Source of the DNA: Palsa-1439 sp050015495
GTDB lineage: Bacteria > Verrucomicrobiota > Verrucomicrobiia > Palsa-1439
Direction of reading: 5' to 3'
Assembly: GCA_050015495.1 (NCBI GenBank)
Contig: JBEKBH010000013.1
Span: 55,142-119,141 of the forward strand
Length of the DNA: 64,000 nucleotides
Shown: positions 1 to 9,086 of the stretch, piece after piece
How positions within the stretch are numbered: the stretch's first letter is position 1
How the letters are laid out: every line of letters starts with the position of its first letter
Made by a program: the position numbers and the translations under genes
Notes under the pieces: generated by a model
Databases searched by the model: none
Told to the model about the DNA's origin: nothing
Seen by the model: only the letters and a program-made list of their open reading frames with translations

Positions 1-2202
1 GTTATAAACAGTTATCACGGCAGTGCCGTTCGTCCAGTTCTGGACATGCGCGGTCAACGTCACGGCTTCGGGCGTCTGGGTGAGGTGGTTGTCGAGGACG
101 GTGATGTTGAACGCATTGGAGGTTTGGCCGGCGGGGATGGTCACCGTCGGGGGCAGCACGACCTTGGTGGAATCGCTGGAGGTTAGGGCAACGGCCACAT
201 CGCTGGCCGGCGGCGCACTGACGAAGACGGCGCCGGCGTTGGTCAGAAGCCCCTGTCCTTTCGTTGCCGCGGCCGGCGCGGTCAATGTCAACGTCGCCGT
301 TTCGTTGTCGTACACGGTCATCGTGGCACTGGCATTGCCGTAGCCGGGAGCGCTCGCGGTGACCGTGGCGTACTGCGTGCCATCCAGCAGCCCGTTATCC
401 ACAATCGTAATGTTGAAGGTGGCGTTGGTCGCGCCGGCAGGAATCACCACGGTCGGTGGAACAAGGACTTTGTTGGTGTTGCCGGAGACGAGCGCCACGC
501 TCAGGGCATTGGTGAGGGCGGCCGCGATGCCGACGCTGCTTTGGCCGGCCAACACGCCAGCGCCTTTGGTGGCGGCGGCGGGGAGCGACACGCGGAGGCT
601 CGGGAACGCGAGGGCGTCGATCAGGTTTGTGCCGTTCGGGGTCCCCCAGCCGGTGCAGAGGTCATAACCGGCGACCGCAGGGAAATTGCTGGGACTGCTG
701 CTGTTGAAGTTATTGCCGGTGGTAATGTCGTGAAAGCAGTTTGTATAGGTCGCCCCCTGGCCAATCGCATAGACCGCCGGGTTGAGAAAACCGACCGTCG
801 GCTTGCCGAAGCTCGCCGCCTGCTGGTTGATCAGCGCCGTAAAACCCGCCCACAACGGCGTCGCGCAACTGGTGCCGCCCACATTCTCGTCGGCACCATC
901 GACACGGACGTAAACATTATCCGCCGTCAGGGCCACATCCGGCACGTTGCGCATCGTCGTCGAGCCGTGGTTGGCGGCCATATTGATGCCCTGTTGGTAC
1001 GCCGGGATGGGATAATAGGTGCTGATGCCGCCGCTGCTGCCGTCTTCGCCCCAGTTCCATACGGTTTCCGAATAATAGGAACCGCCCGCAGCCGTTGTGG
1101 TCAATGTTGTCCCGCCCACGACCGTGATGTTCGTGCTGTCCGACGGAAATGCAATGCTCGTGGTGAGGGCATCGGAGTCGCCGGAGGCGGTGAAGAACGA
1201 CTGGCCTTGCGCCGCCATCTGCTGGAACACGGCCTCGCAGGTGGGATCGGGCCCGCCGCCCGTCCAGGAGCAACTGAGTTGCTTGGCCAGGTTGTCGGTA
1301 GCCATGCGGCTGAGCAGGTCGATCCACGGGCTTGGGTTGGGCGCCATATAGACGATGATCTGCGACACGCCCGGCGCCATGGACGCCACCATTTCGATGT
1401 CGAGGCTCACCTCGACTTCTCCGCCGCCGGGACCGCCTGTGGCGCCGTCGATCAGGACGTTCTGCAAGGGGATCGCCGACAACCCGGCCATGCTTTCATA
1501 ATAGGTAATGTCGCTGGCGGTGTACCCGTCGAACTGCAGCAGCCCGACGCTTTGCCCGGAGCCGGTGAGCGACGTGCCCGGAACGTACGCCGCTCGGAAA
1601 TCCTTCCCCATATAGCCGCCGTTCGGCCCCGACCCGTAGTTTGGCGTCGCCTGCATCGCCTTGATCGCAGGAACGGGCTTGACCACGTGCATGGGATGCG
1701 GCAGCGAATAGTTGTCCAGGCCGCTGATGTGCAGGATCGGCACCGCGAGGTCCAGCGACGGCTCGACATCCGGCGCATAGAACGTGCGCGGTTCCCGCGG
1801 ATGCTGGTACACCTGCATCTTCACATGGAATGCGTTCTCGATGTCCGCGACCTTGCCGGCCACGTCCACCACCACGCGATTGGGATGCCGAGTGGTCACG
1901 GTGAGTCCGTGTGCCGTCGCGAACGCGATGATGGCCTGGTAATCCTGTTCCGTTGGACCAAACATTTCGGTGAACTGTTTGGGGGTGAGATACTGACGGT
2001 ACCGGGGGCTGGTCGGATCGTAGAGCTGTTGCAGCAACGCACCGAGCGCTTCTTGGTTGCGTAGCGGCAGGCCGATGGCCAGTTGCAAGCGCGTCGAGCC
2101 CGGCAGCCGCCCTGTTGGCTGCAAATTCAGATTCGTCACGGCCTCAGGCCTGTGACCGTCGAGTTGTTGCAAGGCTCTGGCGCTACCCGCGCCCAACAGC
2201 AT
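1..2202 (-). CDS. S53 family (sedolisin/pro-kumamolisin) serine-carboxyl peptidase, 3' end outside window
   Basis: Secreted acid-type endopeptidase made as a pro-enzyme. The reading frame is open from 2430 to the window edge. I place the start at the ATG at 2202, just before a hydrophobic stretch ending GSARA; GTG codons at 2340 or 2379 are alternatives and would give a longer signal region. An N-terminal pro-domain (YDPTSPRYRQYLTPKQF) is followed by the catalytic domain. The Glu/Asp pair sits four residues apart in EVSLDIE (codons 1413..1411 and 1401..1399), and the nucleophile Ser is in GGTSCATPLWAGF (codon 870..868). A Ca-site-like FHDITTG...GYDLCTGWGTPNG region closes the domain at about 640. 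From about 620 to 1 there are at least two Calx-beta/Ig-like repeats with PPTVxIPAGxTxxxFNITxxDN. Family assignment is firm; start and C-terminus are not. Confidence 0.85.
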   Translation of the reverse strand, partial: MLLGAGSARALQQLDGHRPEAVTNLNLQPTGRLPGSTRLQLAIGLPLRNQEALGALLQQLYDPTSPRYRQYLTPKQFTEMFGPTEQDYQAIIAFATAHGLTVTTRHPNRVVVDVAGKVADIENAFHVKMQVYQHPREPRTFYAPDVEPSLDLAVPILHISGLDNYSLPHPMHVVKPVPAIKAMQATPNYGSGPNGGYMGKDFRAAYVPGTSLTGSGQSVGLLQFDGYTASDITYYESMAGLSAIPLQNVLIDGATGGPGGGEVEVSLDIEMVASMAPGVSQIIVYMAPNPSPWIDLLSRMATDNLAKQLSCSWTGGGPDPTCEAVFQQMAAQGQSFFTASGDSDALTTSIAFPSDSTNITVVGGTTLTTTAAGGSYYSETVWNWGEDGSSGGISTYYPIPAYQQGINMAANHGSTTMRNVPDVALTADNVYVRVDGADENVGGTSCATPLWAGFTALINQQAASFGKPTVGFLNPAVYAIGQGATYTNCFHDITTGNNFNSSSPSNFPAVAGYDLCTGWGTPNGTNLIDALAFPSLRVSLPAAATKGAGVLAGQSSVGIAAALTNALSVALVSGNTNKVLVPPTVVIPAGATNATFNITIVDNGLLDGTQYATVTASAPGYGNASATMTVYDNETATLTLTAPAAATKGQGLLTNAGAVFVSAPPASDVAVALTSSDSTKVVLPPTVTIPAGQTSNAFNITVLDNHLTQTPEAVTLTAHVQNWTNGTAVITVYN

Positions 2203-2973
2203 GAAAACGAGAAGCCAGCCAACAGTCGGACGGATGATCCCGAGGAATAACGCGCGCGCACTCGCCAGGGCCGCATCCCACAGCCGATCGCGATTGCTCT
2301 TCGGACAACAACCACTGCCGTTGTGACTTTTCTGGCCCACGCGAACACCAAGTTCGGTGGTTGACGCAAGGCCAACCACAAGTGGTAAACCTTCGGGGCC
2401 ACCCGCGACTCCATGACGGTCCAGATCGTGTCACCTGCCTGTCCCTGTCACAGCCGCAGTTCACCACAAACGCGTACCATAAATGCAGTATCCATGCCCG
2501 GCTCGCGCTCGCCCATGCATCGCCGTCAGGCATCACAGAACTATTGGATTCAGGGGAGTCATATAGAGGCGATTCTCAGAAACTGACACAACCGGTCGCA
2601 TTTTTGGGGGAGCGGCGCACTGTGAGAACGAACAGCGCGCTTTTCGCCGCTCGACCGTCAATCCCGGTTGACTCAAGAATCGGACACCCGTAGTTTAAGG
2701 TCGAAGCGCCGCTTTTTTGATGTGGTCTCCGACGTGGCACGGGTTTGCTGGATAGTGCTCAGATTTCCACAAATGACCGATGTTTTTTGACTTTCTGCAG
2801 GTGAAACCCAAGCGACCAAAAGGCACTGCTGCCAACAGGCAGCGGCCAACAAGCTTCAGGCAAAACCGTAACGAACGGATCCCCTAAACACAGGTTGCGA
2901 GGTTGTATTTTGCTGTTCCCCGTGGTAGTATAAATACGAGGTATTTGGTCGTCACCAAAGCAGCGCACAGGGA
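2203..2973. other. Intergenic region without a supportable gene
   Basis: About 770 bases separate the divergent S53 peptidase and the LysM lipoprotein. Short open frames on both strands show no recognisable motifs, ribosome binding sites or compositional signature of coding. The stretch probably carries promoters for both divergent genes. Confidence 0.5.
2903..2931 (+). promoter_or_regulatory. Possible sigma70-like promoter for the LysM lipoprotein
   Basis: TTGTAT at 2903-2908 and TAGTAT at 2926-2931 are 17 bases apart, about 45 bases before the ATG at 2974. Both hexamers match the consensus only partly, so this is a weak prediction. Confidence 0.25.
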
Positions 2974-3825
2974 ATGGACACTACTCTCGCGAGCCAGCCC
3001 GTCCAGGCGGCGGCGTGTACTTTGCGCCGGTCGCTCGTCGTTGTCATGGCCGGTGCTTTACTGTTCTTCGTCGCCTGCGAACGTTCCAGTTCCATCTCCG
3101 ACGTCGAAGCAGAACAAGAGGTCAACTACCAACGCGCCAAGCGTTTATGCGAGCAACAAGACTTTTCAGGTGCGGCAGAGTTTTACAATAAGGCGCTGTT
3201 GGTGAACCCGGAGTTCGCCACTGCCCATTTGGAGGTGGGTTTGTTGTACGAAAACCGATTGGGCGACCCGATTTCGGCCATTTATCATTACCGGCGGTTT
3301 TTGGAACTCCGGCCGGATTCGGACAAGAAACAGTTGGTTGAGGATTTTATCGAGCGGGCCAAGCTGTCGTTGACGGCAAAGTTACCCCAATCCCCCATCG
3401 TGGATACCGGCGAGTTGACACGTCTGGAGAGTGAGAAGACGGCGTTGCTGCAAGAGAACGCCGCGCTACGAATGCGCGTGGCGGAATTGGAAAAGACGGG
3501 GAACGCGACACCATTGGTGGCGATTGCTCCCGCAACTGTTGGGGAGGCTTCGGCCTCTCCGCCGACGCCACCCGCCGCGACGGCGCCTGCGGTTGCTCCG
3601 GGAATTGTGATGGCGGCAGCACCCATGCTGTCGACGCCCGAGGCACCCCCTCTGGAATCGCCGCGACCCCGCACGTATATTGTGCAGCGAGGCGACACAT
3701 TGCAATCGCTGGCCTTGCGGTATTACGGGTCGCGAGCGGCATGGGAGAGAATTTTTCAGGCGAATCGGAGCGGCCTGCCAAGCAAGGATCAGTTGAAGGT
3801 GGGGCAGCAGTTGGTGATTCCCTGA
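2974..3825 (+). CDS. Lipoprotein with TPR-like region, coiled coil and C-terminal LysM domain
   Basis: 283 residues. The N-terminal hydrophobic helix ends in FFVAC, a lipobox with Cys35 as the likely lipidated residue, so the mature protein is probably anchored in the envelope. Residues about 50-125 look like tetratricopeptide repeats (NYQRAKRLCEQQDFSGAAEFYNKAL; AHLEVGLLYE). A short Leu/Glu-rich coiled coil (about 148-172) and a Pro/Ala linker follow. The last 50 residues are a LysM domain (YIVQRGDTLQSLALRYYG...LKVGQQLVIP), which binds peptidoglycan glycan strands. The next gene starts 32 bases downstream on the same strand. The domain order suggests a cell-wall-associated assembly or scaffold protein; the exact role is unknown. 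Confidence 0.85.
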   Translation: MDTTLASQPVQAAACTLRRSLVVVMAGALLFFVACERSSSISDVEAEQEVNYQRAKRLCEQQDFSGAAEFYNKALLVNPEFATAHLEVGLLYENRLGDPISAIYHYRRFLELRPDSDKKQLVEDFIERAKLSLTAKLPQSPIVDTGELTRLESEKTALLQENAALRMRVAELEKTGNATPLVAIAPATVGEASASPPTPPAATAPAVAPGIVMAAAPMLSTPEAPPLESPRPRTYIVQRGDTLQSLALRYYGSRAAWERIFQANRSGLPSKDQLKVGQQLVIP

Positions 3826-3857
3826 TGGGACCGTGGGTCGGGTAGGGCGAGAAGGTT

Positions 3858-4748
3858 ATGTTGAACAAGGTATTCGCGGGGTTGGTGATCGCGTTTTGGA
3901 CGGCGATGATGACGGCACTGGTGCGTGTCGAAGTCTTCCCGCAGCCCACGGTCATCGAGACGTTTTCGACCGAACGGGTCATGCGGAAGGTGTTTTCCAA
4001 CCCCGAACCCCTGAGCTTGGACGTGTATTACAACACCAGCAATCACATCGGTCGTTGCACGGTCGCGATCCAGCCACAAATGAGTGACAAATCTGGCGAC
4101 GAACCCGGCGCGGGGCAAACGGTGGTCGGGTACAGGGTCACCAGCGACCTGAAAGTCAGGCTGTCGGCATTCGGAATGCCGTCGCGGCTGACGTTGATTG
4201 GCGAAAGCCTGTTCAGTAAGAAGCTGGAACTGGAACACTTTCGGTTTAGCACGGTCATCGGCGAAGGTCGCGGAGGCGCCAGTGGCTGGGGAGACGGTCG
4301 CGTGAATGTTATTGGAGACGATCATGCCAAAACGGTGCAGGTGGCGTTTGATTTTGGCGACTTCCACGATGAGCGTCTGTTTGACTTCGATCAGGTCAAG
4401 GGCGCGGGCTTTGCCAACACGTTCGGACTGCCAGGGATGGCCAACTTCAGCTTCCTCGGGGGTGGTGGACTTCCGAGTGGTCTCGGTGCGTCTTCGGACG
4501 GGGGCGCTCACGCGCAGCCCGTGACGACCACGTCCCTCGATCGCCTGGAAATCGCCGGCAAACTGCAGCGCGTGTACCTCGTGGATTCCAAGATCGACGA
4601 CCAGATGTGGACGAAGATCTGGGTGGACGAGTCCGGTCAGGTACTCAAGGTGGTTACCTCGATGGGACTGGAGATGCGAAGCGATGTGGCGCTGGGACTG
4701 GGTGAAGATCCGAATCGGATGGTTCGCAGAAGGGACGGTGGGCGCTAA
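3858..4748 (+). CDS. Membrane-anchored protein of unknown function, linked to ABC exporter genes
   Basis: 296 residues starting MLNKVFAGLVIAFWTAMMTALVRVEVF, a single N-terminal membrane helix, with a GAGAAGG-type ribosome binding site just upstream. The rest is predicted to be extracytoplasmic and beta-rich, with no cysteine-based or catalytic motif that I recognise. A Gly-rich loop lies near residues 195-215. It ends three bases before the ABC ATPase ATG, so it is very likely co-transcribed with the exporter and may be an accessory subunit or a substrate-related factor. That role is inferred from position only. Confidence 0.75.
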   Translation: MLNKVFAGLVIAFWTAMMTALVRVEVFPQPTVIETFSTERVMRKVFSNPEPLSLDVYYNTSNHIGRCTVAIQPQMSDKSGDEPGAGQTVVGYRVTSDLKVRLSAFGMPSRLTLIGESLFSKKLELEHFRFSTVIGEGRGGASGWGDGRVNVIGDDHAKTVQVAFDFGDFHDERLFDFDQVKGAGFANTFGLPGMANFSFLGGGGLPSGLGASSDGGAHAQPVTTTSLDRLEIAGKLQRVYLVDSKIDDQMWTKIWVDESGQVLKVVTSMGLEMRSDVALGLGEDPNRMVRRRDGGR

Positions 4749-4751
4749 ATC

Positions 4752-5495
4752 ATGATCCGCACCGAACACCTCACGAAACGGTACGGCGGGCTGGTCGCCG
4801 TCAACGACCTCAACCTCGATATCCCGCAGGGGCAATTCTTCGCGTTCCTCGGACCGAACGGCGCGGGGAAGACAACCACCATCAAGCTTCTGGCAGGATT
4901 GCTCAAGCCCACCTCGGGTCGGGCGTTTATCGGGGGCTATGATATTCAGTTGGATCCGGTCGACGCCCGCAAGATCATCAGCTACGTGCCGGACATGCCC
5001 TTTCTCTATGACAAACTGGAGCCGATGGAATTCATGTTGTTTGTCGGCCAGCTCTATGGAATGGAACGGGCCGAACTCGTGCGGGCCAGCGACGAGTTAT
5101 TTGACGTATTCGGGCTGGACGAGGTCCGCACCCAGCCGATCGAAGACCTGTCCCTCGGCACGCGACAACGCCTGGTCATTGCCTCCGCGCTGTTGCACCA
5201 ACCCAGGGTGATCATCATCGACGAGCCGATGGTTGGCTTTGACCCGCGGAGTGCGCGCGTGGTGAAGAATGTTCTCAAGGAACGGTCGCGCGCCGGTGTG
5301 ACCGTCTTTCTTTCCACGCATATTTTGCCTCTCGCCGAGGAGCTGGCCGATCAGGTGGGTATTTTGAACCGCGGCAAGCTGATTGCCGTGGGAACAATCG
5401 ACGAACTCCGCGAGCTGAGCGGTGAACAGGGCGAACTCGAAAACACGTTTCTCGCGCTGACACGCGAAGAGGAGCGAGCGGTCGAACTACCATGA
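4752..5495 (+). CDS. ABC transporter ATP-binding protein (ABC-2 type exporter)
   Basis: 247 residues, the usual length for a stand-alone ATPase subunit. Walker A GPNGAGKTT is at residues 34-42, the signature appears as LSLGTRQRL, Walker B as VIIIDEP, and the switch His in STHIL. The architecture matches CcmA/NatA-like ATPases that drive ABC-2 permeases. The stop overlaps the ATG of the permease gene by four bases (5492-5495), which implies translational coupling. Substrate cannot be read from the sequence. Confidence 0.95.
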   Translation: MIRTEHLTKRYGGLVAVNDLNLDIPQGQFFAFLGPNGAGKTTTIKLLAGLLKPTSGRAFIGGYDIQLDPVDARKIISYVPDMPFLYDKLEPMEFMLFVGQLYGMERAELVRASDELFDVFGLDEVRTQPIEDLSLGTRQRLVIASALLHQPRVIIIDEPMVGFDPRSARVVKNVLKERSRAGVTVFLSTHILPLAEELADQVGILNRGKLIAVGTIDELRELSGEQGELENTFLALTREEERAVELP

Positions 5496-7231
5496 ACGCC
5501 CTGAAGTTTTTCCGATTGCTGATCGCGATCAACCTGCGGATTGTCCGCCGCAACATCCTCGCGCTACGGGAGAAATCGCTCCTGATGGTGTCGGTGATCG
5601 CCGTGTTCGTGATCGGCTATTGGTTCGCGGGTTACACGATTTTCTACATGGGGTTCCGCCATCTGGCGGAAGTGCCGGGTCTGCAGGTGATCGTGCTCGA
5701 CCGGATGCTCTACCTGTTTTTCGCCTTCCTGTTCCTGATGTTGATGTTCTCCAACATGATCATTGGCTACTCGACGCTGTTCAAGAGTCAGGAAACCCAG
5801 TGGATGCTCACGCTTCCCGTCCGCAGTCTGGACGTGTTCCGCTGGAAACTCATGGAGACGACCCTGCTGGCGAGTTGGGCGTTCCTGTTTCTGTCGGCCC
5901 CATTGATGGCCGCCTACGGGAATGCCCGGCACGTGTCGCCGGGCTTCTATCTGAAGGTCTTCCTGCTGTTTGTGCCGTTCACCGTCATCCCGGCGGCGAT
6001 CGGGTCGATCGCGATCCTGATCGTCACCCGCTACCTGCATCGGCGGGTCTTCAAGTGGGCGCTGTTCGGCGCCAGCGCCGTGGGCATCGCCGCTGGCATC
6101 ACGTTCTTGAAGCCCATGCAGGCCGAACAACTGGAGCAGGCGCAAATGGTGGCATCGCTCACGCAATTGCTGCACAACAGCAACATCACCCTGCAACCGA
6201 TGTTGCCGAGCTACTGGGTCGCGTCGAGCATGATCGCCTGGGGTGAAGGCTGGTCGGGGAAGGGCCTGTTCTATTTTCTCGTTCTCCTCAGCAACGCCAT
6301 GATGGCCACCCTCGTGTGCGTGACCATCAGCCGTCGGTTGTTCTACGAGGGTTGGTCGCGCAACCACACCCAGGGCGAGTTTCAGCTGGGCGTCCCGCTT
6401 CTGGACAAACCCATCAACCTCCCCCGCGCGGCCCTCGCCGACCGCATCGTCAACCTCTGGCCCCGCATGCATCACGCCACCCGCGCCCTGGTCATCAAGG
6501 ACATCCGCGTCTTCTGGCGCGACACCTCCCAGTGGAGCCAGTTCGTCATCTTCTTCGGCCTGCTCGGCCTCTACGTCCTCAACCTCCGCAGCGTCGCCAA
6601 CGATTGGAGCAACGAATACTGGGCCAGCTTCGTCTGCTTCCTCAACCTCGGCGCCTCGAGCATGACCCTCGCCACTCTCACGACCCGTTTCGTCTTCCCC
6701 CAGTTCAGCCTCGAAGGCAAACGCCTCTGGATCGTCGGCATGGTCCCCAACGGTCTCAAACACGTCCTCCTCGAAAAATTCTGGCTCAGCAGCGTCTCCT
6801 CCGCCGCCATTACGCTCTGCCTCATGCTCACCTCCAGTTGCATGCTCCGCATACCCGGCTGGCTCACCCTCCTGTTCGCTTCCACGGTCATCGTCATGAG
6901 CTTCGCCCTCTGCGGCATCGCCGTCGGCATCGGCGCCCTCTTCCCGAACTTCTCCTCCGCCTCCACCGCCCACCGCGACGACAACCCCGCCCGCATCGTC
7001 TCCGGCTTCGGCGGCACCTTCTGCTTCCTCCTCAGCCTCGTCTACATCGTCCTCGTCATCGGCTCCGAAGTCCTCCCCATGTACCAGAGCTTCGCCACCA
7101 ACGGATTCACCGACCGCGGCCAACCCTGGGCCGTCGTCCTCTCCTGGATCTTCGTCGCCCTCCTCAGCCTCGCCGCCACCACCATCCCCATGTCCCTCGC
7201 CCTTAAAAAAGTCGACAACCTCGAAATCTAA
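5492..7231 (+). CDS. ABC-2 type transporter permease (putative exporter membrane subunit)
   Basis: 579 residues with about a dozen hydrophobic segments spread along the chain, including MVSVIAVFVIGYWFAGYTIF near the N-terminus and IFVALLSLAATTIPMSLAL at the end. It overlaps the ATPase gene by ATGA, so the two make one transporter. The length exceeds simple NatB-type permeases and fits the long single-chain permeases common in Verrucomicrobiota and Planctomycetota. The 3' half uses C-ending codons very strongly, which opens long antisense frames that I do not regard as genes. Confidence 0.85.
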   Translation: MNALKFFRLLIAINLRIVRRNILALREKSLLMVSVIAVFVIGYWFAGYTIFYMGFRHLAEVPGLQVIVLDRMLYLFFAFLFLMLMFSNMIIGYSTLFKSQETQWMLTLPVRSLDVFRWKLMETTLLASWAFLFLSAPLMAAYGNARHVSPGFYLKVFLLFVPFTVIPAAIGSIAILIVTRYLHRRVFKWALFGASAVGIAAGITFLKPMQAEQLEQAQMVASLTQLLHNSNITLQPMLPSYWVASSMIAWGEGWSGKGLFYFLVLLSNAMMATLVCVTISRRLFYEGWSRNHTQGEFQLGVPLLDKPINLPRAALADRIVNLWPRMHHATRALVIKDIRVFWRDTSQWSQFVIFFGLLGLYVLNLRSVANDWSNEYWASFVCFLNLGASSMTLATLTTRFVFPQFSLEGKRLWIVGMVPNGLKHVLLEKFWLSSVSSAAITLCLMLTSSCMLRIPGWLTLLFASTVIVMSFALCGIAVGIGALFPNFSSASTAHRDDNPARIVSGFGGTFCFLLSLVYIVLVIGSEVLPMYQSFATNGFTDRGQPWAVVLSWIFVALLSLAATTIPMSLALKKVDNLEI

Positions 7232-7280
7232 ACCCGCCTCACCGCTCCGCCGCGGCATAAGCCCAATCGCAGAACCCCCC

Positions 7281-7298
7281 ATGGGGTAAACACCCCAT
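7281..7298 (+). terminator. Small perfect hairpin after the ABC operon
   Basis: ATGGGGT and ACCCCAT form a 7-bp stem around an AAAC loop, 50 bases after the permease stop. There is no U-run, so it is at best an atypical terminator or an RNA-stabilising hairpin. Confidence 0.25.
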
Positions 7299-7334
7299 AG
7301 CGAAAAATCGCCCCATTCCCCATTCTCCCCCGGA

Positions 7335-7613
7335 TTGAAGACGAACCGATGTCTCAACGATGCCACACCTCCACCCTCCGCCCCCACTACAACGGACTCG
7401 GAGTGCCAGAGGCCGACCGACGAACCGGTCGCTAATCAGAGCCGTCTCCCCGATCCGGAAAAATGTCGGACAAGGTATCGGGGCAAAGCTCTCGATCTTT
7501 CGCATTGCCTGGTCGAAGACCCGGACAGTTGCGGGTATATCGCAAATTTCGGATCGAGCCTCATCTGTCTTCATCCGGACCGGCGGAGCTTCGAGAACGC
7601 GGGCTCGCCATGA
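7335..7613 (+). CDS. Small Cys-containing protein, copy 1 of a tandem pair
   Basis: 92 codons from a TTG at 7335; no in-frame ATG is available and the true start is uncertain. The C-terminal half, from RLPDPEKCRTRY to HPDRRSF, aligns without gaps to the protein encoded immediately downstream. Conserved positions include four cysteines spaced CX13CX7CX11C, followed by xHPDRR, and an FGxSL motif. The pattern could bind a metal or form disulfides; I do not know the family. The stop overlaps the next ATG (ATGA at 7610-7613), so the two are probably translated together. The first 35 residues are Pro/Thr-rich and not shared with copy 2. Confidence 0.5.
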   Translation: MKTNRCLNDATPPPSAPTTTDSECQRPTDEPVANQSRLPDPEKCRTRYRGKALDLSHCLVEDPDSCGYIANFGSSLICLHPDRRSFENAGSP

Positions 7614-7819
7614 CCAACGTCCCGCTCAGCGATCAATTCCGTCTACCGAATCCGGAACAATGCCGGACGAGGTATCTCGGGGGGTATCTCTCCTTCTCAG
7701 ATTGTCAGGTGAACGGCCCACACCATTGCGAGCATGCACTACGCTTCGGCAATAGCCTCCTTTGCATCCATCCCGATCGGCGGAACTTTGCGACGACACC
7801 GGATCCGCCGTCCCGTTGA
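7610..7819 (+). CDS. Small Cys-containing protein, copy 2 of a tandem pair
   Basis: 69 residues from the ATG at 7610, which overlaps the TGA of copy 1. It reads RLPNPEQCRTRYLGGYL..., then the four conserved cysteines and CIHPDRRNF, close to copy 1 in spacing and sequence (roughly half the aligned positions identical). The two DNA copies also remain visibly similar, so this is a gene duplication. Conservation of the Cys and HPDRR positions while other positions drift argues for selection on protein sequence. Function unknown; a small metal-binding or redox protein is one guess. Confidence 0.65.
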   Translation: MTNVPLSDQFRLPNPEQCRTRYLGGYLSFSDCQVNGPHHCEHALRFGNSLLCIHPDRRNFATTPDPPSR

Positions 7820-8307
7820 CCGTTGCGCGCTGATCCGTACGCGCTCCCCGTCGTTCCCGCCTCGTGTCTCCTCGCCCCTTGAGGGAGAGGATTAAGGTGA
7901 GGGGTACCGCCGCCCCCGCCCGCAATTGTAGCCGCGGAGCCGAGTCGGACGAGACGCGACCCCGTAGTATCCTTGGTCGCAGACAGGCCGCGTCGTTGCG
8001 GCACCCACCGGGCAGTATGAACGGGAGCGGATACTGTCAACGGAAGCGGCAAGCCTCGGCGAAGACGAAAGTTTTGGCGTAAGCGGCTCACCGAGTACGT
8101 CTAGTCTGATGGGCTGGATTGTGCACCTATGGCGGCGTGGTTACATCCGAAAATAGTTTGGTTCGCCGATGTGGGACTCCCGAGCAGCAGCAACGATTGC
8201 GTACGCGCTTTCACCAAAGTATTGCAAAACAACCTTCCGCCGGGTTCAGTCGCGTTGCCAGGCTTGACTGGCGCTTCGAGTTAGGGCGTGTTGCGGAAAT
8301 GTCCAAC
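7820..8307. other. Intergenic stretch with a dispersed repeat
   Basis: No open frame here has a ribosome binding site or recognisable motif. The only structure I see is the GAGAGGATTAAGGTGAGGGG-type repeat at 7868-7905. Confidence 0.45.
7868..7905 (+). repeat. Dispersed GC-rich palindromic repeat (GAGAGGATTAAGGTGAGGGG type)
   Basis: CCCCTTGAGGG...GAGAGGATTAAGGTGAGGGG. A second, fuller copy lies at 39572-39662. Repeats of this type are widespread between genes in many bacterial genomes. Confidence 0.7.
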
Positions 8308-8811
8308 TCACCCGAGCAGCACTGCCCACCACCCAGGCTCCGAGCGTCGGCGTCTCCTCCGCACATCGCGAGTCAGCGGCGGAATCCAGCACTCTAGCTC
8401 CCTCTCAAACTCGTCGGTGATTTTGTTGAGCTCCTCCGTTTGTTTAGCGACCCCGATTTTCTCAGCGCACCCCCTCACATGGCCGAAAAGCTCCGTTCCA
8501 ATCATGAACTCCTTGGTGGCCAAAAGGGCGATGAAGTCGTTAAATTCCGTCTGCACTTTGTCCACATCGCGCAGCTCCGGATCGCTCCTCAGCATCCAAG
8601 CCTTCTTCATGTGGCACGTGCCGAGCTTCTCGAGAACCTCAATCAAGGCTTCGTATCGAAGTCTTCGCAACTCCGAATCGAGTTCCTCCCTGCGCTTGAT
8701 CCTTTCCTTCCATGCCAGTAAGAGAACAATCGACAGGAAGGTAATCAGAAGCGAGCCAAGAACTTCGAGGACGGCCTTCAGGACTTCAATTCGAGCGTCG
8801 CAAGGGTCCAT
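8308..8811 (-). CDS. Hypothetical protein with one membrane helix and a long helical region
   Basis: 167 residues. One clear transmembrane segment lies near the N-terminus (VLGSLLITFLSIVLLLAW, about residues 17-34), followed by a basic stretch KERIKRREE and a long charged helical region with heptad character. The C-terminus is very basic (RRRRRR) and ends in GWWAVLLG. There are no catalytic motifs. It stands alone on the minus strand between repeat-bearing intergenic regions. Function unknown. Confidence 0.65.
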   Translation of the reverse strand: MDPCDARIEVLKAVLEVLGSLLITFLSIVLLLAWKERIKRREELDSELRRLRYEALIEVLEKLGTCHMKKAWMLRSDPELRDVDKVQTEFNDFIALLATKEFMIGTELFGHVRGCAEKIGVAKQTEELNKITDEFERELECWIPPLTRDVRRRRRRSEPGWWAVLLG

Positions 8812-8945
8812 ACATCACCGTGGCTCGATTATGCCAGAGGGGGGAAATGATGTCGAGCGGTAAAGTTCGGCGATTTCTTGACGGCTTTGGGCTCACATCT
8901 CAACATTGCAACATTTGCCAGCGACCGCTTCCCCGCCCTTCACGC

Positions 8946-8973
8946 CCTTCGTGTCCCTCGTGACTTCGTGGTG
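8946..8973 (-). repeat. Dispersed CCACGAAGTCACGAAGG-type repeat
   Basis: On the minus strand this reads CACCACGAAGTCACGAGGGA and continues with CACGAAGG. A nearly identical copy is on the plus strand at 48675-48702. It is a short-period direct repeat built on CACGAAG. Confidence 0.65.
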
Positions 8974-9086
8974 AACACCTCTCCCCTTAACAGGGTGCCA
9001 GTCCAAATCTGGTCGGCTCCACGCGACGGCATCTATGGTAGCATGGTAGAATATCTGGATCAAGGCGCTAAACGCAGGAATGAACC

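Noticed and set aside
541..2064. Long plus-strand frame of 507 codons opposite the S53 peptidase
   Set aside because: Its translation is Arg/Ala/Gly-rich without motifs and mirrors the peptidase codons; the minus strand shows a full catalytic triad.
5564..7387. Minus-strand 607-codon frame opposite the ABC permease
   Set aside because: Low-complexity Glu/Gly/Ala sequence, an antisense effect of C-ending codons in the permease gene.
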